The notes below the pieces were generated by a model. That model did no database searches. It was not told where the DNA came from and worked only from the letters and a program-made list of their open reading frames with translations. Shown here piece by piece: positions 23,974 to 33,417 of a stretch of 47,319 nucleotides of DNA. Within the stretch, counting starts at the first letter, position 1. Each line of letters begins with the position of its first letter. Source of the stretch: an uncultured Bacteroidia bacterium (GTDB lineage: Bacteria > Bacteroidota > Bacteroidia > Bacteroidales > UBA932); the NCBI GenBank assembly GCA_902789435.1, contig CADAOA010000008.1, positions 1 through 47,319 of the forward strand. Reading direction: 5' to 3'. The translations under genes were made by a program, and so were the position numbers.

Positions 23974-24558
23974 TCAGAATCCTTCTTTCATCATTATTTC
24001 TGCCTGGCAGAGCTCCTGGTAGAACTCTTTCCCAAACTTGTACTCTATAGGTTCTCTCAGGAACTGATAGACTTTTATACCTTTCTCCTTCCCGAGACGG
24101 AAAGCATCGGAACACAGATGTTCACGGCTGAGCATAAGACCGGTAAAGCCTGTGCTGAAAGTTTTCAGGCGAATGGGAAATATCCAACAGCTCAGAGGCT
24201 TGCGAATGCCCTTTCGGCATTTTTCAAATCCCTTTTCCACAGCACACCAGGTAAACCCGTCCGGATTTGTCACAGAGTAGGCACACCTTCCGTCCGAAGG
24301 AACCAGCGGAGTCACCAGGTCTCCATCCTTGTCTATTACGGAATAACCCTGTGACCGGATTTCCCCTTTTCCGTCTGCTGCCAGGAATGGATCATAGTCC
24401 GCGCTCTGGGATTCAAGGCTTCTGGCCTCACCTTCTTCCAGCGGGGCTCCGCTATCTCCCACGACACAGCAACATCCTTTGCACCTCGAATAGTCGCAAC
24501 AAAAGTATTCAGTGAGTATTTCCGTGCTTACCAGGCACTTGCCGATTTCTATGATCAT
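23974..24558 (-). CDS. DUF3109-family cysteine-rich protein
   Basis: This 194-residue protein carries clustered cysteines: CCDYSRCKGCCCVVGDSGAP (about residues 20-39), CAYS, WCAVEKGFEKC, SCWIFP and LCSDA, the DUF3109/YkgJ-like layout thought to bind metal or an iron-sulfur cluster. No reaction is known. It starts one base after the stop of the M16-like gene, so it is cotranscribed with it, and ends 3 bp from the DUF2007 gene on the other strand. Confidence 0.82.
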   Translation of the reverse strand: MIIEIGKCLVSTEILTEYFCCDYSRCKGCCCVVGDSGAPLEEGEARSLESQSADYDPFLAADGKGEIRSQGYSVIDKDGDLVTPLVPSDGRCAYSVTNPDGFTWCAVEKGFEKCRKGIRKPLSCWIFPIRLKTFSTGFTGLMLSREHLCSDAFRLGKEKGIKVYQFLREPIEYKFGKEFYQELCQAEIMMKEGF

Positions 24559-24559
24559 A

Positions 24560-27427
24560 TCAGTTCAGATCGAAGAAGTTCCTTATGAACTCATTCTCCT
24601 GCAGCATCTGGAGTGTAGGTATATCTGCAGTGGTTCCGTCCATTATCACGGTTATCCTGTTGGTGGAGGCCACGTCCTTGACAAATGAGCAGAACTCAGA
24701 CTTTGTTATCGAGTTCAAAAGATCACCCGTCACTGAGGAAATGTCCTTGCCGTAGATATACTTGAGCTTAAGCACATCCAGCCAGTAGTGGGCGGAAGAA
24801 ACAAGGGCGGCGTTGCGGTCTACGAGCATTCTCTTGACCTGTGTATAATCCCAGTCGGAAAGATTGCCCCTGCCGCAGGCGGACAGGCTTGCCATGACTG
24901 TTTCGATGCAGGTGTGGACGCTCGCGGAATCTGTCTCGAATATCATGTCCAGCGCACAAATCTGCTCAGGATAATCCTCCAGGGAACTCTTGACATTGTA
25001 AAGAGGCACCTTGCTGTAAAGGGAGGTGCGGAAAACATTGTCCACATAAGCCTCTAGCATCTTGGACAGAACCAGATTCTTGGCCGTAAGGTTTTTGGCG
25101 GTTGACAAAGTGATGCTGGCGTAGCTCCTCGGAACATTCATCTTGGCAAGGAATCTTTTTTCCTTGTGTCCCTTGGCAAGATAATTAGGAACCACCAGCC
25201 AATTCTCCTTGGCAGAAGGATTACCCCTTAGTCCTCCAATGTATTTGACTGCAAGATCCTTGTAAGAAGATGCCCCGTTTCCTGCAAAGATGAACACGAA
25301 ATCCGCAGCATTAGAAAATCTGCCAGAGAGAGACTTGTGCAATGCGGCATAATCCATGTTCTCCACTTGCTCCTGGGTAAGGTTCTTCACCAGCTGACGG
25401 TTGGAATTACGGTACAGGGTAACGGAATCACGGAATGCTGTCTGTGGAGAAACGCTGTTATATCTGAGGTCATAAATCGCTTTGCGGTTGTAGATGTCAA
25501 AGGCAGCCTGGTCTGGCCGGCGGTCCGTGAAGTTCAGATATACCGCCTTGAGCAGTTTTTCAGCGCTCGCCGGAATGGCGAATCCGTCCATCTGCTCTGT
25601 ATTCTGGTCGATGCGCGAAGTCAGATTCAGATGATTGTAGGCATACAGGCGGTTCATGTTGGCATATGAAACGTCTGAGGTTGCCCCTATGTCCAGAACT
25701 CCGTTATAGTAATCCTGGGCGCTCAGGGAAACACCTTTCATAAGGGAGAAGCCGCCCTTGCTCACGGCCCTGAAAAACAGCGTATCAGCCTTCTGTGGAA
25801 CATCCTTGAAAACCAGGGTGGCTCCATTGGAAAGCACAACCACCTTACTGCCGGACTGGGGATCTTCCGTCTCTGAAACTATGGTGGAGGTCAAAGACGG
25901 AGAAGCAGAAGGCCATTCCGGAAGAATATTGTCTCCAGGCTGGAGCGGTTTGTCCAATGGCTGGGAATAAGCGGCCAGAAGTCTGTCCCTGGAGATTCTG
26001 TTAACCCCCTCCGCCTTTGGAAGGAAGCAGGATATCACAATGTTGTCTTCCTGGCTCAGCGATGCCGCTATGTACTCGGACAGTTTCTTGGCATTGAGGT
26101 TGAAAAGCACCTCTTTCATAATCTCGAACTGCATTTCGGTGCTGGCCATCGAGTAGCCGTCGTAACTGCTCTTGAGTGCTCTCTCAAGATAAACATCGTT
26201 GCCCGCCTGGTTACGGTTGTCGTAGAAAGCTTCCAGTTCTTTCCAGTAAATATCCTGGGCTTTTTCAAACTCCCTGGAATCAACTCCGCGATCGCAAAGC
26301 TTTTTCATCTGGGAACTAACAAAGGAAATCGTTGAATAAACACTGGAAGGAAGTGTTTCGAATTCGATGGTCAAGGCACTGCTGTTTTCTATCCCCATAA
26401 ACTTGCCTTTTCCTATCGAAAGATTATATATCGGAAGGTTCTCCCTAAGGATTCCGTCGCTGATCCTGTCCTTGAGCAGGCGCAGTGTGGCATTATCCAT
26501 AAAATCCTGTATATAAGGCAGGTTTGTCTTCTTGTACTTATTTTTCAGGGGTTGCTTGAGAAGGTTGATGGAAACTATTGACTTTTCAAACTCGTCGTCC
26601 TGAAGAACATAGGTCTTCACGCCCTCGAAAGGCTTTGGCTCATACCAGGTGCGCTTGGTGCTTTTCAGCGGTTTCGGAATTGTGGAGAAAACAGATTTGA
26701 TCTGTGTTTCCATCTTGGCCGGATCCACATCTCCCACAACTATTACCGTCTGAAGCTCAGGACGGCACCAATTATAATAGAAACTTCTCAGGTCTCTTGA
26801 ATTAATGCGGTTAATACTCCTGATGTCAGACGGGAGAACCTCATCGTTGTAAGGACTGTCGGGATAAAGATCCTGAAGGAGGTCATGTTCCATGCGGTGC
26901 ATAGGTGTCCAGCTGTTGAGTATCCTTCCGGCAAGCGTGCTCCTCTCGGCGGAAATGTCTTCTTCCTCCACGTTTATGGAACTCATCCAGTTGTAGAGTA
27001 TGAGCAGGGCGGAGTCCACGGTGTTGCTCCTTTCGGTCGGAATATCCTTGACGGCATAGGTCACCCTGTCCTTCCCCGTGGAGAAAAGCAGATTATCCTG
27101 GGTAAGTCCCAAAGTTTTTATATAATCTGTTATGGCGGTCCCTTCAAAATTTCTAGTTCCCTTTGTAGCAAGCTGTTGCAACAACATAAAAGAGCCTCGG
27201 TTCCCGTCTTTTTCCAGGGAAGTTCCCACTTTCTGGGCCACGCAGAAGGTGGCCGTTGATTTTTGGGCCTGATTTTTGACTATGATGTAGGAAAGTCCGT
27301 TGGAGAGCGTACCGCTTTTTACCCTCGGGTCATCCGGAAGGGTGGGGAGATCCCGGGGTTGCGAAAGCATCGCAGACGGGCTTGCAAAAGCAAGGAGAAA
27401 CGTCAATATGATTGCTATCTTCTTCAT
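24560..27427 (-). CDS. Catalytically dead M16-family (pitrilysin/PqqL-like) protein, exported
   Basis: This 955-residue protein from the ATG at 27425-27427 has a signal peptide (MKKIAIILTFLLAFASPSAM). Two full M16 halves follow, as in PqqL-type periplasmic insulinases. The N-half aligns closely (GTLSNGLSYIIVKN, FCVAQKVGTSLEKDGNRG, LATKGTRNF). Where active members have H-F-L-E-H, this protein has MLLQQ at residues 81-85, so both zinc histidines and the catalytic glutamate are gone. The downstream glutamate region, normally ERGVIHEE, reads ERSTLAGR. The frame is otherwise intact and long, so it is a pseudoenzyme and not a decayed gene; a binding or chaperone role is inferred. A longer start at 27538 lies before the promoter and is rejected. 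Its operon partner is the DUF3109 gene. Confidence 0.9.
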   Translation of the reverse strand: MKKIAIILTFLLAFASPSAMLSQPRDLPTLPDDPRVKSGTLSNGLSYIIVKNQAQKSTATFCVAQKVGTSLEKDGNRGSFMLLQQLATKGTRNFEGTAITDYIKTLGLTQDNLLFSTGKDRVTYAVKDIPTERSNTVDSALLILYNWMSSINVEEEDISAERSTLAGRILNSWTPMHRMEHDLLQDLYPDSPYNDEVLPSDIRSINRINSRDLRSFYYNWCRPELQTVIVVGDVDPAKMETQIKSVFSTIPKPLKSTKRTWYEPKPFEGVKTYVLQDDEFEKSIVSINLLKQPLKNKYKKTNLPYIQDFMDNATLRLLKDRISDGILRENLPIYNLSIGKGKFMGIENSSALTIEFETLPSSVYSTISFVSSQMKKLCDRGVDSREFEKAQDIYWKELEAFYDNRNQAGNDVYLERALKSSYDGYSMASTEMQFEIMKEVLFNLNAKKLSEYIAASLSQEDNIVISCFLPKAEGVNRISRDRLLAAYSQPLDKPLQPGDNILPEWPSASPSLTSTIVSETEDPQSGSKVVVLSNGATLVFKDVPQKADTLFFRAVSKGGFSLMKGVSLSAQDYYNGVLDIGATSDVSYANMNRLYAYNHLNLTSRIDQNTEQMDGFAIPASAEKLLKAVYLNFTDRRPDQAAFDIYNRKAIYDLRYNSVSPQTAFRDSVTLYRNSNRQLVKNLTQEQVENMDYAALHKSLSGRFSNAADFVFIFAGNGASSYKDLAVKYIGGLRGNPSAKENWLVVPNYLAKGHKEKRFLAKMNVPRSYASITLSTAKNLTAKNLVLSKMLEAYVDNVFRTSLYSKVPLYNVKSSLEDYPEQICALDMIFETDSASVHTCIETVMASLSACGRGNLSDWDYTQVKRMLVDRNAALVSSAHYWLDVLKLKYIYGKDISSVTGDLLNSITKSEFCSFVKDVASTNRITVIMDGTTADIPTLQMLQENEFIRNFFDLN

Positions 27428-27434
27428 AACAGAT

Positions 27435-27442
27435 TGAATGTG
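27435..27442 (-). promoter_or_regulatory. -7 box for the M16-like gene, near-leaderless
   Basis: Minus-strand TATTTTTG ends 7 bp before the ATG at 27427, so the leader would be only a few bases. It fixes the start at 27427 rather than 27538. Confidence 0.55.
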
Positions 27443-27466
27443 CACAAAAATAAGAATATTTCGGGG

Positions 27467-27498
27467 TTTGCGTGATACCTGCATTTTTTTTATTTTTG
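27467..27498 (+). promoter_or_regulatory. Consensus promoter of the TPR-U32-holB-ricT-trmB-amidohydrolase operon
   Basis: TTTG (27467-27470), exactly 20 bp, TATTTTTG (27491-27498): an ideal Bacteroidetes promoter with a leader of about 40 nt before the ATG at 27544. Confidence 0.75.
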
Positions 27499-27543
27499 CA
27501 ACCACTGAAATTTTGAAATAATAACCAAATAAAACCAATAGAG

Positions 27544-28461
27544 ATGAAAAGAATCACCAGACTTTTTTTGACCGCGGCAGTCGTACTGTTCGCGGGAAGT
27601 GCATTTGCCCAGGATATGACTCAGGCAGGAGAACTTTACCAGAAGGCTACCGAGGCTTATCAGGCAGGAAATGAGATTGAGGCTGTAAAGGGTTTCAAGG
27701 AAGCTCTGAAAATCGCCCAGGCGGCTGGAGACGAGGGAATAGAGATGGCAGAAGGCTGCAAGGACATGATTCCTAACATCCTCCTTTCAGCTGCAGGTAA
27801 ACTGGTTGCAGCAAAGGATTATGCAAAGGCAGAAGAGACTTACAACGAGGCTCTGGCAGCAGCTAAGGAATATGGCAAGGAGGCAGCCGTAAAGAGCGCT
27901 GAGACCAAACTCGCCCAGATACCTATGCAGCAGGGAAACGACGCTTATAATGCCGGCAATATGGATGAGGCTATTTCTTTCCTCCTGAAGGCTGTTGAAA
28001 GAGACGGAAACAACGCCAAGGCCCATCTTCTTCTCGGTATGGCTTACAACAAGGCAGAAAAAGATGCCGAGGCAGAAGTTTCATTGATGAAAGCAAAGGA
28101 ACTCGGCGATGCAAACGCTGAGAAGGTGCTTACCGGAATGTTCGTTTCCGGAGCAAACGAGGCAATGAAGGCAAAGAAGTTCAACGACGCTATCGCAAAG
28201 GCTGAGAAGGCTCTCGCCCTCGGCCCTAACCCGACCGCAAGCCTTATCGCCGGAATGAGCGCATATCAGGCAAAGAATTTCAACAAGGCCATCACCCACC
28301 TTGTAAACGCTCCAGCTTCTGCACAGAACACCTACATCCTCGCTTCTTGCTATGAGAGCGCTGGAAAGAAGGCTCAGGCATGCGCTACCTACAAGAAGGT
28401 GCTTAACGACGGTAAGTTCGGTCCTACCGCAAAGCAGAAGATTGCCAAGCTGGGTTGCTAA
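27544..28461 (+). CDS. Exported tetratricopeptide-repeat protein
   Basis: This 305-residue protein has a signal peptide (MKRITRLFLTAAVVLFAGSAFA) and is almost entirely TPR helices: for example AGELYQKATEAYQAGNEIEA, ETYNEALAAAKEYGKEAA, NDAYNAGNMDEAISFLLKAV, ANEAMKAKKFNDAIAKAEKA and KKAQACATYKKVLNDGK. TPR proteins are binding scaffolds; the partner is unknown. Its strong promoter and lysine-rich, biased codon use suggest high expression. It leads an operon: the U32 gene starts 6 bp after the stop. Confidence 0.88.
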   Translation: MKRITRLFLTAAVVLFAGSAFAQDMTQAGELYQKATEAYQAGNEIEAVKGFKEALKIAQAAGDEGIEMAEGCKDMIPNILLSAAGKLVAAKDYAKAEETYNEALAAAKEYGKEAAVKSAETKLAQIPMQQGNDAYNAGNMDEAISFLLKAVERDGNNAKAHLLLGMAYNKAEKDAEAEVSLMKAKELGDANAEKVLTGMFVSGANEAMKAKKFNDAIAKAEKALALGPNPTASLIAGMSAYQAKNFNKAITHLVNAPASAQNTYILASCYESAGKKAQACATYKKVLNDGKFGPTAKQKIAKLGC

Positions 28462-28467
28462 TGGATT

Positions 28468-30309
28468 ATGCCTAGGGTAGAACTTCTTTCTCCGGCAAGA
28501 AATTCGGAAATCGGTATCGCGGCTATTGACTGCGGTGCCGATTCCGTTTATATCGCCGCTCCGAAATACGGGGCCAGACTGGCCGCGGGCAATTCCTTTG
28601 AAGACATAGGAACGCTTTGCTCCTATGCCCATAAGTTCGGAGCAAAGATTTACCTCACCCTAAACACCATTCTGTACGATTCGGAACTTGAAGAGGCGGA
28701 AAAATATCTGTGGACAGCATACGAGGCAGGAATAGACGCCGTTATAGTCCAGGACTTCTCCCTTCTGAAGATGCACCGCCCGCCGATTCCGCTTTTCGCT
28801 TCCACCCAGACGGATATCCGCACCCCGGAAAAAGCAGCCCTTCTGGAAAAGATGGGTTTTTCCCGTCTTATCCTGGCAAGGGAACTGAGTCTGAAACAGA
28901 TAAGGGAAATCCGCAAGGCCACTTCCGTAGAACTGGAGTCTTTTGTCCACGGAGCCCTGTGCGTAAGCTGCAGCGGCCAGTGCTACCTGTCCCAGAAGCT
29001 CACGGGAAGGAGTGCCAACCGCGGGGAGTGCGCCCAGGTATGCCGTTCAAACTATGACCTTGTGGACGGTGACGGAAACATCCTGCTTAAGGATTCCCCG
29101 ATCCTGTCCCTTAAGGACCTCAACCTTTCCAACCGTCTGGAAGACCTTGTCGATGCCGGCATCACATCTTTCAAGATCGAGGGAAGGCTCAAGAACATTT
29201 CCTACGTAAAGAACATCGTAAGGAAATACGACCTGGCACTTAAAGACACCCCTAGGACATCCTGGGGAAGAAGCCGCAGCACATTCATTCCGGATGCGGA
29301 AAAAACCTTCAACCGCGGCTATACCGAGTTCTTCCTGGACGGAAAGAGGGGAGATTTCAAGAGCAAGGATGCCGCAAAGGGAATGGGTGAATATATCGGA
29401 ACGGTTACAGGAGTAAGGGGCGGAGGCAATTCATTTGTCAGCTTCACCTACGGCTCGGACAAAGACATACATAATTCTGACGGCCTCTGCTTTGCCTCCA
29501 AAGGCAGGGTTACTGCCGGATTCAGGGCCAACAGTTGCAACGGACGAAGTGTTGAACTCTTCACAAAGGATGCCCCGGTAAAGAAAGGAGACCTTATCTA
29601 CCGAAACCTGGATGCTGCTTTTGAAAAACAGTTGGAGAACACCCCTCCAAGGATGATAGACATCAATCTGGATGTCTTCCTCAGCGATGGCCATATCGCC
29701 ATTTCGGCTAACGTCCAGGACAAATCCAAGACCTTCGTGTTCTTCCTCAAGGGAGACCGCGCCCAGAATCCGGATATGGCTAAAAGCTTGATAGCCAAGC
29801 AGCTCGGAAAAACCGCAAAACATTTCTCATTTACCGTAAACAGCATCGGTGGAGACGATATCTACTTCTACAAGACCTCTGCCCTCAACTCAATCAGGGC
29901 GGAGCTTGCTGAAAACCTGCAGCAGTATCTTGAAGAAGAACGCCTACGCTTAAAGGCAAGATACATCGCGGAGAAAAAAGACTTTTCAAGCCTTAAAGAC
30001 CTGGCGGAAGAGGCTTTCAAGGAAGGAGGGGGTTCTTATCTTAGAAACTGTTCCAACCGCCTTTCAAAAGAGGTCTATAAGGAACTTGGCTTCGGCGATA
30101 TCAAGCCGGCATTCGAGCAGGACCCTCCAAAAGACGCCATCCTTATGAGATGCAAATATTGCATCCGCTACCAGATGGGGCTTTGCAAAAAAGAAGGCGG
30201 GGACAGCCGTCCGCTCTTCCTCAAAAACGGAGATAACACCCTGGCCCTGGAATTCGATTGCTCCAGATGCGAAATGCTGGTGCGATTTGATTATCTTTGC
30301 CACGTATGA
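28468..30309 (+). CDS. U32-family protein (RlhA/TrhP-like RNA hydroxylation group)
   Basis: This 613-residue protein has the U32 signature ESFVHGALCVSCSGQC at residues 157-172 and further cysteines in RGECAQVCR, Cys165, Cys172, Cys188 and Cys192 being the usual iron-sulfur ligands. U32 proteins were named peptidases, but characterised members hydroxylate tRNA uridine-34 or a 23S rRNA cytidine using prephenate-derived chemistry; which RNA is served here is not clear. The long C-terminal extension ends in a second Cys cluster (CKYCIRYQMGLCKK and FDCSRC). The last base triplet overlaps holB (ATGA). Confidence 0.87.
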   Translation: MPRVELLSPARNSEIGIAAIDCGADSVYIAAPKYGARLAAGNSFEDIGTLCSYAHKFGAKIYLTLNTILYDSELEEAEKYLWTAYEAGIDAVIVQDFSLLKMHRPPIPLFASTQTDIRTPEKAALLEKMGFSRLILARELSLKQIREIRKATSVELESFVHGALCVSCSGQCYLSQKLTGRSANRGECAQVCRSNYDLVDGDGNILLKDSPILSLKDLNLSNRLEDLVDAGITSFKIEGRLKNISYVKNIVRKYDLALKDTPRTSWGRSRSTFIPDAEKTFNRGYTEFFLDGKRGDFKSKDAAKGMGEYIGTVTGVRGGGNSFVSFTYGSDKDIHNSDGLCFASKGRVTAGFRANSCNGRSVELFTKDAPVKKGDLIYRNLDAAFEKQLENTPPRMIDINLDVFLSDGHIAISANVQDKSKTFVFFLKGDRAQNPDMAKSLIAKQLGKTAKHFSFTVNSIGGDDIYFYKTSALNSIRAELAENLQQYLEEERLRLKARYIAEKKDFSSLKDLAEEAFKEGGGSYLRNCSNRLSKEVYKELGFGDIKPAFEQDPPKDAILMRCKYCIRYQMGLCKKEGGDSRPLFLKNGDNTLALEFDCSRCEMLVRFDYLCHV

Positions 30310-31502
30310 TTTTTTCTGAAATAGCGGGACACGAAAATCTGGTTGAAAACCTCAGGAATATGGTGCAGGGCGGAAGGATGCCGCACGCTGTGCTTTTTTC
30401 CGAGCAGAGCGGATGCGGAGCGCTTCCTTTAGCCCTCGCCACAATCCAGTTCATGTTCTGCAGGACCAGGAAAGCCCTGGCAAGCGGAGAGGATAACCCT
30501 CTGGTTAAGGGGCTGTTCGGAGACCAACCGGACAATCTGCCAACACAGGATAGCTGCCAGGTGTGCTCTTCCTGCATCAAGGTAAGGAATCTCACCCACC
30601 CGGATTTCCACTTCGTTTTCCCTATAAACACAACCCAGATTGTGGAAAAGGGAAAGAAGGCCCCGATGGATTCTTACTACGATATTTTCCGCACCCTTGT
30701 TAAAGAAAACCCTTACTTCAGCGAAGAAGACCTTTACAGGGCGATGGAGCTCGATAACAAGATGGGACTGATTGGAGTAAACGAGGCTGCCTGGCTGATA
30801 AACCGGCTGAGTTTCACTTCTTACGAGGGCGGAGAGAAAGTGGTTCTGATACTTTTCCCGGAAAGGATGAACCTGGAAGCCGCCAACAAGCTTCTGAAGA
30901 GTATCGAAGAGCCTACGGAGGATACATATTTCTTCCTGATAACCAACGCTCCCGGTAAAATCATCCAGACCATCCGTTCAAGATGCCGCCTGATAGAGGT
31001 ACCTCCTATCGATAAGGAAAGCCTGGCTAAGGCCATCGCGGAGAAATACAGGATGGATGACAAGAAAGCCCTTCTGTGGGCGGAATGTTCCCAAGGTAGT
31101 TTCGGCAGGGCGATGCAGCTCATAGAAAGCAGTGAGGAGGAAACTGAAGACTTTGAGGACTTCATCTCCCTGATGAAGTTGGCCATGGACAAAGACCTTC
31201 CGTCTCTGGTCTCATTTGCCGGTGATCTGGCAAAAAGAGGCAAGGAGGCCCAGAAGAATTTCTGCCGCAGTGCCTTGAAGAACCTCAGACAAATGTACCT
31301 GCTGAACCTGGGAGAAGAAAACCTGGCATATATGAACCCCAACCAGGCAGAACAAATCAAGGACCTGGCCGGAAGGCTGGATAAGAAAAACTTTGAAAAG
31401 TATTACGATATATTCAACGACACCATCGAGTGTATAGAAAGGAACGTGAACGCAAAGTTCATTTTCGGCGATTTGTGCAATACACTCTATCTTAATACCT
31501 GA
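30306..31502 (+). CDS. holB: DNA polymerase III delta-prime-like clamp-loader subunit
   Basis: This 398-residue AAA+ protein starts at the ATG overlapping the U32 stop; an in-frame TTG 9 bp upstream is less likely. It opens with FSEIAGHENLVENLRNMVQ, the usual delta-prime/DnaX start. The Walker A is degenerate (SEQSGCGALPLALA), as expected for delta-prime, which does not hydrolyse ATP. A zinc-type cysteine group Cys84, Cys87 and Cys90 (CQVCSSC) precedes HPDFH; the family normally uses four ligands and Cys52 may supply the fourth. The sensor region reads NKLLKSIEEPTEDTYFFLIT and SRCRLIEVPP, with the SRC motif intact. It acts in sliding-clamp loading. Confidence 0.92.
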   Translation: MIFSEIAGHENLVENLRNMVQGGRMPHAVLFSEQSGCGALPLALATIQFMFCRTRKALASGEDNPLVKGLFGDQPDNLPTQDSCQVCSSCIKVRNLTHPDFHFVFPINTTQIVEKGKKAPMDSYYDIFRTLVKENPYFSEEDLYRAMELDNKMGLIGVNEAAWLINRLSFTSYEGGEKVVLILFPERMNLEAANKLLKSIEEPTEDTYFFLITNAPGKIIQTIRSRCRLIEVPPIDKESLAKAIAEKYRMDDKKALLWAECSQGSFGRAMQLIESSEEETEDFEDFISLMKLAMDKDLPSLVSFAGDLAKRGKEAQKNFCRSALKNLRQMYLLNLGEENLAYMNPNQAEQIKDLAGRLDKKNFEKYYDIFNDTIECIERNVNAKFIFGDLCNTLYLNT

Positions 31503-31503
31503 T

Positions 31504-32655
31504 ATGGACAAGAAAGACATTGTTTATGACTGCCACAGAGGCTGTCAGACAAACATAGAGAAAGACGGGCAGATCTGTTGCAAATATGACCAGAGCTGCT
31601 GCAAGAGAGCCGTTTTCGACTGGCTGAAGGGCATTCCGGAAGAAGAGATGGACAATCTTTTCGAGGTAAGGTTCAAGAATACCCGCAAGGGCATTTACCT
31701 CAACACTTCGGGGCAGGTCCTCCGTCAGGGAGACATAGTTGTCACCGAGGCACAGAACGGATGCGACGTAGGCATCATCACCCTCAGCGGAGCTATCGTA
31801 GCCCATCAGCTGACAAGGAACAGGATAGACTGGAAGTCCTATGAGTTCAAGAGAATCTACCGCAAGGCCCGCCCTCAGGATATACAGAAATGGCAGGAAG
31901 CCATAGCCCGGGAACACCAGACGATGATACGCTCCAGGGTGCTCGCCGCCAATCTAGGCCTGGAGATGAAAATCGGGGATGTGGAGTTTCAGGGAGACGG
32001 CACAAAGGCCATTTTCTATTACATCGCAGATGGCAGGGTGGATTTCCGCCAACTTATCAAGGACTTCGCCGAGGAATTCCATATTCGAGTGGAAATGAAA
32101 CAGATAGGCGCACGCCAGGAGGCCGGACTGATTGGTGGAATCGGAGTTTGTGGCCAGGCTCTATGCTGCTCAAGATACATCAACGATTTCCAGTCCATAA
32201 CCACAGCTGCCGCCAGATGCCAGGATCTCTCCCTGAACCCGCAGAAACTGGCAGGACAGTGCGGCAAGCTCAAATGCTGTATAAACTACGAAGCAGCCGT
32301 CTATCTTGACGCCAAGGAAAAGCTTCCTCACCTTAACGGTCCCCTTCACCTGGAAGACGGAGACATCCGCCCGGTAAAGGCAGACGCCCTCAAGGGTATA
32401 ATGTGGTTTACCTACACCGACCGCGAAAGTGACGAGGCCTACCCTCTCAAACTTGAAAAAGTCAGGGAGATCTTGGCTCTTAATGCTGAAGGCAAGAACG
32501 GCGAGGCCATTTCCGGAACCAAGAAAGAGAAGATCATAGACTTCAAGAGCGCCGCCGGAGAAGACAGCATTACCCGCTTTGATGAAGTTCACCGCAAGAA
32601 GAAGGGCAAGCCTCGCGGAAAGATGCGCAGAAGAAACGATTCCCAGCAAAAATGA
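31504..32655 (+). CDS. ricT: PSP1/RicT (YaaT)-like protein
   Basis: This 383-residue protein has the PSP1 C-terminal domain pattern in its middle: RKARPQDIQKWQEAIAREH, then FYYIADGRVDFRQLIKDFAE, GGIGVCGQALCCSRYI and LAGQCGKLKCCINYE. In Bacillus, RicT/YaaT joins the Y-complex that tunes RNase Y, and the cysteines hold iron-sulfur clusters. Here an added Cys-rich N-terminus (Cys10, 14, 25, 26, 32, 33 in the first 33 residues) precedes the domain, and the C-terminus is a basic, likely RNA-binding tail (HRKKKGKPRGKMRRR). It starts one base after the holB stop and overlaps trmB by 4 bp. Confidence 0.88.
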   Translation: MDKKDIVYDCHRGCQTNIEKDGQICCKYDQSCCKRAVFDWLKGIPEEEMDNLFEVRFKNTRKGIYLNTSGQVLRQGDIVVTEAQNGCDVGIITLSGAIVAHQLTRNRIDWKSYEFKRIYRKARPQDIQKWQEAIAREHQTMIRSRVLAANLGLEMKIGDVEFQGDGTKAIFYYIADGRVDFRQLIKDFAEEFHIRVEMKQIGARQEAGLIGGIGVCGQALCCSRYINDFQSITTAAARCQDLSLNPQKLAGQCGKLKCCINYEAAVYLDAKEKLPHLNGPLHLEDGDIRPVKADALKGIMWFTYTDRESDEAYPLKLEKVREILALNAEGKNGEAISGTKKEKIIDFKSAAGEDSITRFDEVHRKKKGKPRGKMRRRNDSQQK

Positions 32656-33413
32656 GCACTATAGGAAAACTGGAGAAATTCCGCCAGAATTCTACTTTCA
32701 AATGCCTGCTTCAGCCAAAGATGGAGGAAGTGTTCCGCAAGGACTGGCATCTGAAAGGCAGGTGGCACGAGGATGTTTTCCGCAACTCCAATCCCATAAC
32801 CCTGGAACTGGGATGCGGAAAGGGAGAATACACCATCTCCCTGGCCAGGATGTATCCCCAAAGAAACTTTATAGGAATAGACATAAAGGGAGCCCGGCTC
32901 TGGAAAGGAGCCAAGGAAGCCGAGGAGACGGGTCTGGAAAACGTCAGGTTCGTCCGCACCAGCATAGATTTCATAGAATGGATGTTCGCCGACGGGGAAA
33001 TCGATGAAATCTGGATAACCTTTGCCGATCCCCAGTTGCGGTCCCCGAGGAAAAGACTTACCGGAACAATGTTTCTGGAAAGATACCGCAAATTCCTCAA
33101 ACCAAACGGTATAATTCACCTGAAGACGGACAGCCGCCTTCTGCACGAATACACATTTGAGCTGGCCCGGCAGAACTCCCTGGAAATCCTTTGCCGCAGC
33201 ACAGATATCTACGGAGAGGAAAATCCGGCATTTCCTCCCGAGCTGAAAACCGTCCAGACATTCTACGAGCAGTATTTCCTGAAGATGGGACTTAAAATCA
33301 CATATCTTGGGTTCAGACTCCGTCCGGATATCTGCTTCAAGGAACCGGAATGGGACAGCGCGTTTTGGCTGGAAAAAGAAAACGAAGGAAGAATTCTTGG
33401 AAGAATAAGATAA
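32652..33413 (+). CDS. trmB: tRNA (guanine-N7-)-methyltransferase
   Basis: This 253-residue enzyme makes m7G46 in tRNA. SAM motif I is ELGCGKGEYT (about residues 52-61); FIGIDIKGARLWKGAKEAEE, WITFADPQ and KTDSRLLHEYTFE follow the family order. The usual DPWPKKRH reads DPQLRSPRKR, as in many Bacteroidetes members. The start overlaps the ricT stop as ATGA, so translation is coupled. Confidence 0.94.
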   Translation: MSTIGKLEKFRQNSTFKCLLQPKMEEVFRKDWHLKGRWHEDVFRNSNPITLELGCGKGEYTISLARMYPQRNFIGIDIKGARLWKGAKEAEETGLENVRFVRTSIDFIEWMFADGEIDEIWITFADPQLRSPRKRLTGTMFLERYRKFLKPNGIIHLKTDSRLLHEYTFELARQNSLEILCRSTDIYGEENPAFPPELKTVQTFYEQYFLKMGLKITYLGFRLRPDICFKEPEWDSAFWLEKENEGRILGRIR

Positions 33414-33417
33414 GACT

